Source: Ursus arctos (lineage: Eukaryota; Chordata; Mammalia; Carnivora; Ursidae). From it: a stretch of 64,000 bases of DNA. Made by a program: the position numbers and the translations under genes. The stretch is taken from positions 57,905,689 through 57,969,688 of the forward strand of contig NW_026622797.1 in assembly GCF_023065955.2 (NCBI RefSeq), given 5' to 3'. The notes beneath the pieces were generated by a model. It had not been told where the DNA came from. It ran no database searches and saw nothing but the letters and a program-made list of their open reading frames with translations. Of the stretch, positions 14,201-26,200 are shown one piece after another. The stretch's first letter is position 1, and each line of letters starts with the position of its first letter.

Positions 14201-17200
14201 AAAACTGCATGGCTTAAAACAATAAACATTTATTATCTCACGTCGTTTTAAGGGGCAAGAATCCAGGAACAGCTTAGCTGGGTGGTTCTGGCTTGGAGTC
14301 TCTCATCAAGCTCCAGTTAAGCTGTCCCCAAGGCAACAGTCATCTCGGCAGGAGCAGGAGCACCTACTTCCAAAGTAGCTCACTCACACACCTGGAAGAC
14401 TGGTGCTGGCTGTTGGCAGGGGGCCTCAGCTCCTCTCCATGTAGACCTCTCCACAGAGTTGCTTGAGTATCCTCCCAAGATGGCAGCTGACTACCCCAGA
14501 GAAAGTGATCTGAGAGAGAGCAAGGAGGAACCCTATAATGCCTTTATGTTCTTATGTCACACGTTGTCATTTCTACCATATTCCATTTGTGAAAAGTGGG
14601 TTACTAAGCTCGACCACCCTCAAAGGGAGGGGACTAGGCCCCATCTTTTGAAAGCAATATCAGAGAATTTGTGGCCAAATTTTTAAGCCACCACAGTAAG
14701 TTATCAGATAAATAGTTCAGAATGTTTAAATATGCACAAGACTAGGCATTCATATGTGCATTTGTGTAGGTTTTCCTTGAACTTCTTTTAAAATTCATTT
14801 TGACAATTAACAACTTGTAACAGGTGGCATAAATTGAAGAAGGTGCATACTTTCAATATCAATCCTCAGTTTCCCTGCTTTTCTTGCAGGTCCAGGAAAA
14901 AAACCATTCCTGACATTTATATCTGCAACCTAGCTGTGGCTGATCTGGTTCACATCATTGGAATGCCTTTTCTTATTCATCAGTGGGCCCGGGGAGGAGA
15001 GTGGGTGTTTGGGGGGCCTCTTTGCACCATTATCACATCCCTGGATACCTGCAACCAGTTTGCCTGTAGCGCCATCATGACTGTGATGAGTGTGGACAGG
15101 TAAGTGAAGAAACTATGAAACAGCTTAACATAATTCAGAAGTGCCTGTGCTTCATCCCAATTTAAGCAACATTGGTGCTGGTTTGTAACAGCCAAGCTCC
15201 TCTTCCTTTGCTTGTTTCATTGTAGGACTTAAAAATATTTTTTCCAACTTGCATAGAAATATATTTTTAATGGAAAACTTAGAACACTAAAATCTCCTTT
15301 TTTGCAAATCATTCTTTTAAACTTGTTTTATTTATAATTCACTGTAAGATAAAAATATCTTGAGATCATGAAATGTTAGAAACCAGAATGAGTGCATCAC
15401 TCCTGGAATAAGGAAGCTGAGTTCCCAAGAAGTGAAGGGCTTTTCTGAAGGCGCGTGGCGAGTCAGTGGCAGAGCTGAGAACTGCAGTAGGTCTCCTCAC
15501 TCTGTCCAGGGCTACTTCTGGTATGTTCAATGTCTCACTGGTATGTTCAATGTTTCACAGACTCCTGTTATCACCTAGCAGCTTGAAGGAATCTGGGGAA
15601 TAGATGTGGGCTCCTGAATAGCTATGAAGAGATGCTTCAGTACTAGGAAGACCATATTTTACATCTTCTACACCCATTGTTATGACTGGTGAATGCAAAC
15701 GCTGTCATTTTACATCATTAGAAGTGCATTCGACTGTGACCGGGAATGTGCCGCAACCATATTCACTAACCATGTAAACTAATGTTATTAGAGGAGCCGG
15801 TAGTAATGATGGGTACTTGTGGAGCCAGTGAGTGGTGAAGCCCAGTTCAGACCCAGACTATTCTAGAGAGGGCAGGTTGCTCATAACTACCTCCTTATCT
15901 GGCCTCTGTAGGAAGCAGGCAAGCTAAGATGTCTCTGCCTCATCCAGATGCTAGGACCTCCAGACTAGGTCTTAGCAGCATTCCCCAAATAGAAACGAGC
16001 CCTAAAGACACAGTAATATGCATAACAGGAATTGTCTCAGGGAACAACCCACTTAAAACCTCCATCCATCTTCCCATCTCTAAGCCAAGCCAGCACACTT
16101 GACCACCCCACCCCACCCCACTCCACCCCCGGCTTGCTCTGATCTACTTTATCTTTCTCCCTTGCTGCCAATATATCACATAGTTTAATTTACTTAGTGT
16201 GTGGATGTATGTGTGTACTCTTTATAGTTCAGCTTCCCCTGCTCCTCAAATGTAAATTCCACAAAGTTAGGGTCTTTTGTCACTAAAATATCCCAAGTAT
16301 CTGTGTGACAGTGCCTGGCACAGGGGTGCTCAAAAAATATTGATGAAATGAATGACTGTCAGTCTTGAGGTCTATGTTCAATTTCCATGGGTCCATCCAG
16401 GACTCCTTCCTGAGCTCTGTGTCTTTTAGCCTTCCACATGTGCCTTTGGAGTGGGGAAGTGATGAGCAGTTTTTCAAATGAATAAACAAAGGAATAGCGA
16501 GGTTCAAAGAAATCATTCACCGAATCATTATTATTCAGACATGAATAATGATGGTGATGTTTAATGCATTTTTATAACCTGTTGCTATATTTTGAATTTT
16601 CAAAATATAGAGTGTGCTTCTCAATTTATAATTAACAGCATATTTTAAAATCAATGTACCAAGTAGGTCTGGTTAGTTCAGCTGATGCCAGCCAAGGCTG
16701 ACAGTGTCCTGAATAAAGCCTGGTGAGCTTATCAGCAGCCCAACACAGGGAGAGGGCTCTGCGCAGGCCCACTGCAGAAAAGCAGCCTATAATACAGGTC
16801 TTACCAATCGTAATCCCATTCTCAGAGATTAGAAAAAGCTTCTTCATACCCTGTACCCTGAAGGCAGGAGAGTATTGGCTTTTTCTTTAAAGAAGGGAAA
16901 CATCTCTTCTGTAAACCTTACTGCAAATAAATGGACATTGCCTGCATTGGAACAGACCAACTGTATACATTTCCTAAGGCTCACGGGTTCTTTTCTGTGA
17001 GTGTATGTGTGCGTGTGCATGTGTGTCTTACACACCTGAATGTCATTTTTTTAATCTAATGGACACAGTATGCTAAAATTTTATTTTAAAATGAAGACAC
17101 TCGGGCCCTTATCCTTCTCTCTGCCCTCACTCTAGAGGCTCACATGGCCAGAGAAAAATGAAGATTCTATAAAACTGAACCTTTTCTCTTCAGCATTTCT

Positions 17201-20200
17201 TAGAGTTCCAACTGTACTAAGTGCATAAAACTTCAACAATATCTGCAATTTGGTAAAAAGAAATGGCATTTTCTTTGCAAGGCCATAACCACAGCACTGG
17301 CCATGTCAGTGCCATCAGTAAGCCTTTTGCCAATTCAAAAGAGCATAAATTTCAAGTGTTTCTGATCATTTTCATCCTTCTTTCTCTGACTAGTAATAGC
17401 TACAAGTATGTGTAACATTCCAACAGTGGGTGCCTACCTCCAAATCAATACAAAAAAATTTTGTGAACATCCAAATTAAAAACACGTGCCTCCAGATGAA
17501 AACTGCCTAGACTACTTTTGTAAGTAAATTCTCTAGAACATCGAAAGTCAGTAAGTAGAAGCCAAATTCCCTATTCATTTATTCATTCATCCAACAAATA
17601 TTTGAGTATGACCACAGGCCAGGAGTTATGCTGGATACAGGAAATACAACAGCATTAAAGTAATAGTCGAGGTTCCTGCCTTCGCGGGGCTTCCACTCCT
17701 GACATGTAGACAGACATTAAATGAAGAGTCACCCTGGTAAATGTGTATTTCCACACGACGACACATACTAGAAAGGCAAAGGAGAGTTCCCCTTGCATGT
17801 ACAGTCACAGGCCCGTGTATAGAGTGAGTGGTCAGGGGAAGCTTCCCTGAGACACAGACTGTTAAACAGAGACTCAAAGGAAGAGCAGGAGGAATCAGAA
17901 GGAGAATCGACCAGCCAGGTAGGACAGCATGCACCTGGTCCTGAAAGGGACGAGAGCTTGAAAGCCAGAGAGGGATTGACACAAGCTACAGCCTGAGTGA
18001 GAGACAGGGCCAGGTGGAGAAAAGCTTGGCAAGTAATGGTAAGAATTCTGAATTTTTCTTTTTTTTATTATAATATTTTTTTATTATATTATGTTAGTCA
18101 CCATACAGTACATCCCTGGTTTCTGATGTAAAGTTCGATGATTCCTTAGTTGCGTATAACACCCAGTGCACCATGCAATACGTGCCCTCCTTACTACCCA
18201 TCACCGGTCTATCCCATTCCCCCACCCCTCCCCTCTGAAGCCCTCAGTTTGTTTCTCAGAGAATTCTGAATATTTCTGATAGGAGATGGAAAACCACCAA
18301 GGGGTTTTCAGCTGGGGGAAGGAGGGTGTTGGGGTGAGGATATAACAGAGAAGATTCGCTAATCTATTGATGCCATGACTCCATCATCCTTTAATCTCAG
18401 ACAGAATGATAGCTGGGTTGCTGTACAATCACTACTTCATCCCCTTCCCAAGCAGGGGGGCGGGGAGGCCTTCTCTCCTTAGCCACAGGTAATGAAGGTG
18501 CAGTTTGCAGAAGGAGGAGCAGCTGGGGTGCCCTGATCTCCCTTCATGCCAAAGGGTCCCTTAACTAAGTGTCCCTTAAAAAGTCCTGCCTCTTATGCAA
18601 AATTGAAAGAACAGGGGATGGGAAATTTTTTTTATTTCTACAGATCTTCCTTAAATAGCTCTACAAAAATTAAATGACCATCAAAACATATGTTACATTA
18701 ATTTAATGGCTATGAATACTGCCTTCCAACACCCGCACCTCCAGCAAAAGTACACTTTCACAAATACTCTTCCTTCTGGGTCTAGGCTCTTTCTCACCCT
18801 TTAGCTTTCAGTTGGCTCTGAAAAATTCTTCTTGAATTTGCTAGGGAACCAAATATATTTGATATGTCAGGACTTCAAGTTTATTTAATGACTATCCTTT
18901 TTTCTGAATCAGAAATGGAAAGCCAGAGAAGAAAGAAAACGCCTTTCCCTATGAAATTAGTCCATTTCCCCTTGCTGGCCTCCAGCCTAAGTTCCCCAGG
19001 GACTTTGCACAGTCTGTGCTAGTCACGTCTGTGTATCCTCACTGTGACTTCTGTGAACTGAACCTCCAGGAGCCTGGGACCCCCACTGGAATGCCATCTG
19101 GGCAAAATGTCTGGCCCAGCACGCCAGAGCCTCATCCTGTCCGCAGACTCTCCTACCAGCCAGCGCACTTGCCTTCTTCTTGCCTCCATGTCAGTAAACC
19201 CTACTGGAAAGAGGGCCTTTCCCTCCTGGAGGAAAACCCACTCAGAGACAAAGTTTTCCAGAGCCTAGCCTACATGGGAAGCACCTTTGTAAAGAGAGTT
19301 TGCACAGGGCTGAATTTCGCCATTATCAGTGTGTTCGTGGAAATGCCAGCTATTCCAGCGAGTGGTTTATTCAGACTTGCAGGGTCAAGAGTTGTTTTTT
19401 CTACAGGTATCAGCCGGCTCTTAAAAAATATAACTTTCTTTTACCCTGATAGAGGTGTGCTTCAGGGAGGATAATAATACTAATAATTTACTCTTGTCAT
19501 GAACCTTTCATCCCTGGAGCTCAGTGCTTTTATTGATTGCTCCCAAACCCTTCTTAACTGGCTTTGCAGGTACTTGGCTCTCGTCCAACCATTTCGACTT
19601 ACAAGTTGGAGAACGAGGTACAAGACCATCCGCATCAATTTGGGCCTTTGGGCGGCGTCCTTCATTCTGGCATTGCCTGTCTGGGTCTACTCGAAGGTCA
19701 TCAAATTTAAAGACGGCGTGGAGAGTTGTGCTTTTGATTTAACATCCCCTGACGATGTCCTCTGGTAGGTTGTTAAAACTTAAGAAAAATAGAGTTGAAT
19801 TAAGTTGTGAAGTGCTTCATCCTCCTTGTCAACACGTGAGCAGCCGCTCAGAGTGTCCTTGGGGATCCTCTAAGGGGCAGTCTCCCCACTTACTTTTCTG
19901 CTTTCCACATTCAGTTGGTAGTTTGATTTTAAGGGGAGGGTAACCTTTAGAAAAAGATTTGGAGTTTAATTATGTAGCCTCAGTGGACACAAATATATTT
20001 AAATATGGATTTTAAAGATCCATGGTAACCAGACATAGTGGGAATGCAAAAATCAAGAGAGGGGCAGAATTTCCAAAAAGGTCTAGGAGTTACTGAGACT
20101 CAGACCTTATCGGTATGCCACAGGAGTTTGGTTGAATGGTGTTCCCCCCAAAAAGATATATTCAAGTCCTAATTCTCAGGACCTGTAAATGTGACCTTAT

Positions 20201-23200
20201 TTAGAAATAGGGTCTTTGCAGATATCATCAAGTTAAATGAGGTCATGCTGGATTAGAGCCGGCCCCAAATCCAGGGATTGGTGTTCACATGAGGAGAGTG
20301 AGATTTGAAGGGACGCACAGCGGAGAAAGCCTGGGGAGACAGAGGCAGAGACTGGGGTGATGTGTCTGCAAGCAAACTAACACCAAGGGCCGCCAGAGCC
20401 CAGCAGAGACGGGGGAAAGGCATGGGGCACGTTCTCCCTCAGAGCCTCCAAAAGGAGCCGACCCTGCCAACACCTTAGTTTCAGACTTCTCCCTCCAGAA
20501 TGGACACAGCTCTGTTGTTTCAAGCCATCGGGTTTGTGGTAATTTGTTACGTCAGCTTTTGGTAACTAATACAGCAGCCAAATCCCAATACAGGGATTCC
20601 TCACATTTTAATTTGAAAGGAAAAATTAAGTCAAAATTTTTTTTTGAAATTTTGAACACAGCATTGGATTCTATGACTAAAATTTTTTATGGCTTACTAA
20701 GGGCCATGTATTGTGCTAGGTACTTTTTGCCTACATTACCTCGAGTCAATCTGGAAGATTCCTTTTTACCATCCACCACTTGTTAAATAAATGAGTCATT
20801 TCTGCATCATGTAGTCACAGCCCAAGAGGGATAGAGGTAGAGGCCCTTGCAAGGCTACAAATCCAGTAACGAAAAACTCCAGAGGACTACAACATCAGTA
20901 GGACCGATTGTTTATTCATTATTTCTCCCACCAGCACTGGCTGCACTCACAGATAAAAACCATCTAAAGGTGAAATGATATCTAATCACTGGTGGCACTA
21001 AAAACCATCTAAAGGTGAAATGATATCTAAGCACTCGCTGCACTCACAGATAAAAACCAATCTAAAGGTGAAATGATATCTAATCACTGGTGGCTGACAC
21101 ACTAATATGGACCCCAACGTATCTAAAAGAGGAGCACAACCTGAGATGACTGTAGGACTTCAGCCTGTGTCAAAGAAATGACAATGATTCACTGTTTTGC
21201 ACCAGCAGCTGCTTCTGCTATTTTTGGTTGGTTATCATAAAGGATAATCTGAGGTTCTAGCCTCTGTTGATCCTCCCAGAATTAAGTTCTTACGGGAACC
21301 AAGACTGGAACCACTGTGTAGCTTTCAGAGTCCCTCTGGTCCCAGGTGCTCTCTCTCTCTCTCTGCTACCCTGTCTGCAACCACCCAACATGGGTGACCT
21401 TCTTTCACCAACACCAAGGTTCCTCAGGAATGAGGACACCTGGAATCTGTACAGAAATGGAGCCAGCGGACCTGAGAATTTCCTCTGGTGGAGCACGGAG
21501 GAAAATACTGGCTCATTTCACAACAGGCCCTTTGAGAAGCTATCTGGAGCCTTTATTACAAGTGTGGGATGTGTAGCTCAACTGTCTGTCTGGGTTCAAA
21601 TCCCACCTCTGCTCATTACTAGCTGGAGAACCTCGGGCAAGCCACTTAACCCCACCAGGCCTTAGTTCTTACAGTTCTTCTGTAACAGGAGAATACTAAT
21701 GGCAATTGTACTCATGGGGTGGCAGAGGTTCGGTGGATTAAAGTATTTAAGTACTCAGATCCGTGCCTAGTACATAATAAATGCTACCTGCTGTTCCTAT
21801 TGCTGTTATTAACACTAAAAGATAATGGTAATAATACATATTCGCACGTTTTCATACTCAGTAGCCTTGAGCTTGGCTGGAGGAGAGAGAAGCACTGTTG
21901 CCAGCAAACAAATGAAGAGCAAGACTTTTTTTGCAGTTCTTTTTTTCTTTCAAGATTTTATTTAAATTCAAGTTAGTTAACATAAAGTGTAGTATTAGTT
22001 TCAGGGTTAGAATTTAGTGATTCATCACTTGCATATAACACCCAGTGCTCATTACATCAAGTGCCCTCCTTAATGCCCATCACCCAGTTACCCCATCCCC
22101 CCACCCACCTCCCCTCCAGCAACCATCAGTTTGTTCCCTATAGTTGAGTCTTTTATGGTTTGCGCCCCTCTCTGTTTTATCTTATTTTATTTTTCTCTAT
22201 GTAAAAGCAGCAAAGATCCTTAACTTTTCCCCAAGGACTTTTATCCTGAGCCCTGAAAAATTAGAGAATCATGCCTCGTAAACTGTAAAAGTTCCTGGCA
22301 TTGGGAATATGACAATCATGTCTTCTCTCTCTCTCATTTTACAGGTATACGCTTTACTTGACGATAACAACTTTTTTTTTCCCTTTGCCTTTGATTTTGG
22401 TGTGCTATATTTTAATTTTATGCTATACTTGGGAGGTGTATCAACAGAATAAGGATGCCAGATGGTAAGTGTTTACCCTATTTTGCTTTATTTGTTGAAA
22501 GAACAATGCAGAGATCCTAAGACATCTACAACAGAAATTTAAACAATCACTTGAAACATACCACATTTAGACATATGGGCATTAATGTCTACACGAGCAA
22601 TTTCTGAAAACAGGACGTGTTCTGAAGCAGCTATTTGAGGATCTCTCAGTGATAAATGTTGCAATCACTGATGTAATGGTTTCATAAAAATGTAAACAGA
22701 ACTCAAGATAATATTTAAAGAATACTTTTATATTTGTCATCAATAATGTTAAATGTTTTATCTGTACACTTTGCAGAGTTGTGTACATATGTAAATATCT
22801 TAGATGCCATGTATAACTTTCTAATTTTTGTGTTTTAATTTTTTAATTTGGAGGACAGGGATCTCATTAATATTTGAATATTTAGGACAAGATTAATTAG
22901 GACTAAACAAAACCAAAGACTTACCCTAAGACAATAGACTTGGGCAGAACCTTTAAAGATATTTGTCTCTAAAACTCTATGAGTACATCTAAATTATTTT
23001 CTAGGGGGCCTGGGTGGCTCAGTTAAGCATCCAACTCTTGACTTTGGCTCAGGTCATGGTCTCAGGTTTCTGAGACAGAGCCCTGCCTAGGCTCCACGCT
23101 CAGTTGAGGGGTGGGGAGTTGGGGAGGATCTGCTGAGGATTCTCTCTCCCCCTCTCCCTCTGTCCCTCCCTCCTGGGCATGTGTGCTCGCTTGCTCTCTC

Positions 23201-26200
23201 TCTCAAATAAATCAATCTTTTAAAAAAAATATATCTTCTACTTGAAATTATCCATACCAGGTTGTTCAAGTGAGTGAGTCAGTGAATACGTAACATGTTG
23301 GATTTTTAAAATATTATTAAAATGTGTCCTTAGACTAGATTACTGTATTTGTTTTGGACAGACAAGATCACTAAATTTCCCACACATAATCCCCTCTTAA
23401 TTAATCCCCTCTATATCCCCTTCACCTATTTCAACCATCTCCCCACCCACACCCCCTCTGCCAACCACTAGTTTCTTCTCTACTTTTAAGAGTCTATTTT
23501 TTTGTCTTTTTTTTTTCTTCATTTGTTTTGTTTCTTCCACATATGAGTGAAATCATATGGTATTTGTCTTTCTCTGACTGACTTATTTCCCTCGGCATTA
23601 TACTCTCTAGCTCAATCCATGTTATTGCAAGTGGCAAGATTTTATTCTTTTTGTGGCTGAGTAATATTCCATACAAATGTATATATCACACATTCTTTAT
23701 GTCTATCAATGGATACTACAGTTGCTTCCATATCTTGGTTATTGTAAATAATGTTGCAATAAACACAGGGTTACATATATCTTTTTCAAATTAGCGTTTT
23801 TGTATTTTGGGGGTAAATATCCAGTGGTGCATTACTGGATCATATGGTAATTCTATTTTTAATTTTTTAAGGAACCTCCATACTGTTCCCACAGTGGCTG
23901 CACCAGTTTGCATTCCCTCCAACAGTGCAAGAGGATTCCTGTTTCTGCACATTCTCATCAACACTTGCTTTTTCTGTCTTTGATTTTAGCCACTCTGACA
24001 TGTATGAGGTGATATCTCACTGTGGTTTTGAAATGCACTTCCCTGATGATGAGTGATGTTGAGCATCTTTTCATGGGTCTGTTGGCCATCTGGATGTCTT
24101 CTTTGGTGAAAACTCTATTCATATCTTCTCCCATTTTTTTAATTGGACTATTTGGTTTTTTGGTGGCGAGTTGTGTAAGTTCTTTATATATTTTGGATAC
24201 TAACCTTTTATCAGGCATGTCATTTGAAATACTTTCTCCCATTTAGTAGGTTCTCTTTTTGGTGTTGTTTTTTTTTTATATAGTTTCCTTTGCTGTGAAG
24301 AAGCTTTTTATTTTGATGTAGTCCCAATAGTTTATTCTTGCTTTTGTTTCCCTTGCCTCAGAAGACCTATCTAGAAAAATGTTGCCATGGCTGATGTCAG
24401 AGAAATTATTGCCTGTGCTCTCTTCCAGGATTTTTATGGTTTCAGGTCTCACATTTAGATTCTTAATCCACTTTGAGTTTATTTTTGTGCATGGTATGAG
24501 AAAGTGGTCCAGATTCATTCTTTTGCATGTAGCTGTCCAGTTTCCCAGCACCATTTGTTGAACAGAATGTCTTTTTCCCATTGAACATTCTTGCCTCCTT
24601 TGTCAAAGATTAATTAACCATATATATAATTGTGGATTTATTTCTGGGCTCTCTATTCTGTTCCATTGATCTATGTGTCTATTTTTCGTGCCAGTACCAG
24701 ACTGTTTTGATTACTCCGTAGTATGTTTAGAAATCTATCAGGCTCCTCCGCTATGAGCCTGTTTCTTCCTCTCCCACTCCCCCTGCTTGTGTTCCCTCTC
24801 TCACTGGCTGTCTCTATCTCTGTCAAATAAATAAATAAAATCTTTAAAAAAAAAAAAGGGGGGGGGGCGCCTGGGTGGCACAGCGGTTAAAGAAATCTAG
24901 AATTGTGATACCTCCAGGGTTGTTCTTCTTTTTCCAAGATTTCTTTGGCTATTCAGGTCCTTTTGTGGTTCCACAAAATTTTAGAATTATTTGTCCTAGT
25001 TCTGTGGGAAAAAAATGCTGTTGGTATTTTGATAGAGATTGCATTAAATCTGTAGATTGCTTTGGGTAGTATGGATATTTTAGCAATATTGGTTCTCCCA
25101 ATCCACAAGCATGAAATACCTTTCCATATGTTTGTGGTATCTTAAATTTCTTTCATCAGTGTTTTTTGGTTTTCAAAGTACAGATCTTTCACTTCCTTGG
25201 TTAAGTGTATTCCTAGGCATTTTATTATTTTTGGTGCAGTTGTAAATGAGATTCTTACCTTAATTTCTCTTTCTAGCTACTCAATGCAACAGATTTCTGT
25301 ATATTGATTTGTATCCCACGACCTTACTGAATTCATTTATCAGTTCTGGCAGGTTTTTTCAGTGGAGTCTTCAGGGTTTTCTTAATATATTATCACGTAG
25401 CTGCATGATAGTGAAAGTTTTACTTCTTTTCAATTTAGATGCCTTTTATTTCTTATTTCTTTCCAGTACTATGTTGAATAAAAGTAGTGATCTTAGAGGA
25501 GAAGCTCTCACTTTTTCCTCATTGAGTATGACTTTAGCTTTGGGTTTTTCATATGTGGACTTTATTATGTTGAGGGATCCTCCCTCTAAACCTACTTTAT
25601 TGAGGGTTTTTATCATGAATGGATGTTGTACTTTGCAAAATGCTTTTCCTGCATCTTCTGAAATGGTTATGTGGTTTTTATCCTTTCTCTTCTTAATGTG
25701 ATCTATCATATTGATTGATTTGTGAATACTGAACCACACTTGCATCCCAGGAATAATCCCACTTAATCGTGGTGAATGATTTTAATGTATTGTTGGATTC
25801 AGTTTGCTAATGTTTTGTTGAGGGTTTTTGCACATGTTGGCCTCAGAGAATGAATCTGGAAGCTTTCCTTCCTCTCCTATTTTTTGGAATAGATTGAGAA
25901 TAGGTATTAACTCTTCTTTAAATGTTTGGTACAATTCACCTGGGAAGCACTCTGGTTTGTTGGGGTTTTTTTTATTACTAATTCAATTTCACTGTTGGTA
26001 ATCAGTCTGTTCAAATTTTCTATTTCTTCCTGATTAAGTTTTGGGAAATCATGTTTCTAGGAATTTATTCATTTCTTCTAGGTTGTCCTATTTGTTGGCA
26101 TATAATTTTTTCATAATATTTTCTTATGATTTGTTCTATTTCTGTAGTGTTGTTATTTCTACTCTTTCTGATTTTATATGAGTCCTTTTTTTTTTTTTTA

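Larger units (their letters stand above)
8225..14889 (+). other. MCHR2: MCHR2 intron, exon 1-2 of the coding set (6,665 bp)
   Basis: Phase 2 intron with donor 'gtaaga' and acceptor 'ctgcttttcttgcag'. It holds a MER20-type DNA transposon relic near 8455, an L2 tail at 13430-13690 and a long interspersed repeat at 14185-14700. The rest (about 8610-13420) is unassigned A+T-rich sequence with short chance frames. A purine/pyrimidine-skewed, G+C-richer patch lies at 11640-12030. Confidence 0.85.
15100..19569 (+). other. MCHR2: MCHR2 intron between coding exons 2 and 3 (4,470 bp)
   Basis: Phase 2, 'gtaagt' to 'ggctttgcag'. It holds a MIR (about 15365-15520), an L2 tail (about 16180-16345), an old repeat of L2/L3 type (17560-18400) and, inside that, a short young L1 tail (18054-18259). 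16350-17555 and 18400-19560 are unassigned. The latter contains an open frame of 152 codons at 19016-19474 with no recognisable domain. Confidence 0.85.
19765..22344 (+). other. MCHR2: MCHR2 intron between coding exons 3 and 4 (2,580 bp)
   Basis: Phase 2, 'gtaggt' to 'tctctctctcattttacag', the latter a strong CT-rich acceptor. It contains an MLT1-type LTR (20125-20578), a minisatellite (20933-21094), a MIR (21570-21790) and an antisense L1 tail (21937-22200). The reading frames at 21267-21665 are chance or repeat-derived. Confidence 0.85.

Noticed and set aside
14459..14686. 75-residue plus-strand frame shortly before MCHR2 coding exon 2.
   Set aside because: It lies within the interspersed repeat at 14185-14700 and ends before the exon.
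17626..17982. 118-residue minus-strand frame.
   Set aside because: It overlaps an ancient interspersed repeat and has no recognisable domain or conserved motif.
20933..21094. Possible CRISPR-like array of spaced repeats.
   Set aside because: Only three repeats, uneven spacing, spacers that are themselves partly repeated, and a vertebrate intron context. It is a minisatellite.
22372..22400. Apparent frameshift in TM5 of MCHR2 after the T run.
   Set aside because: A first reading assumed one T too many. Recounting gives nine T, and the codons run [10 protein letters not shown] in frame to the donor.
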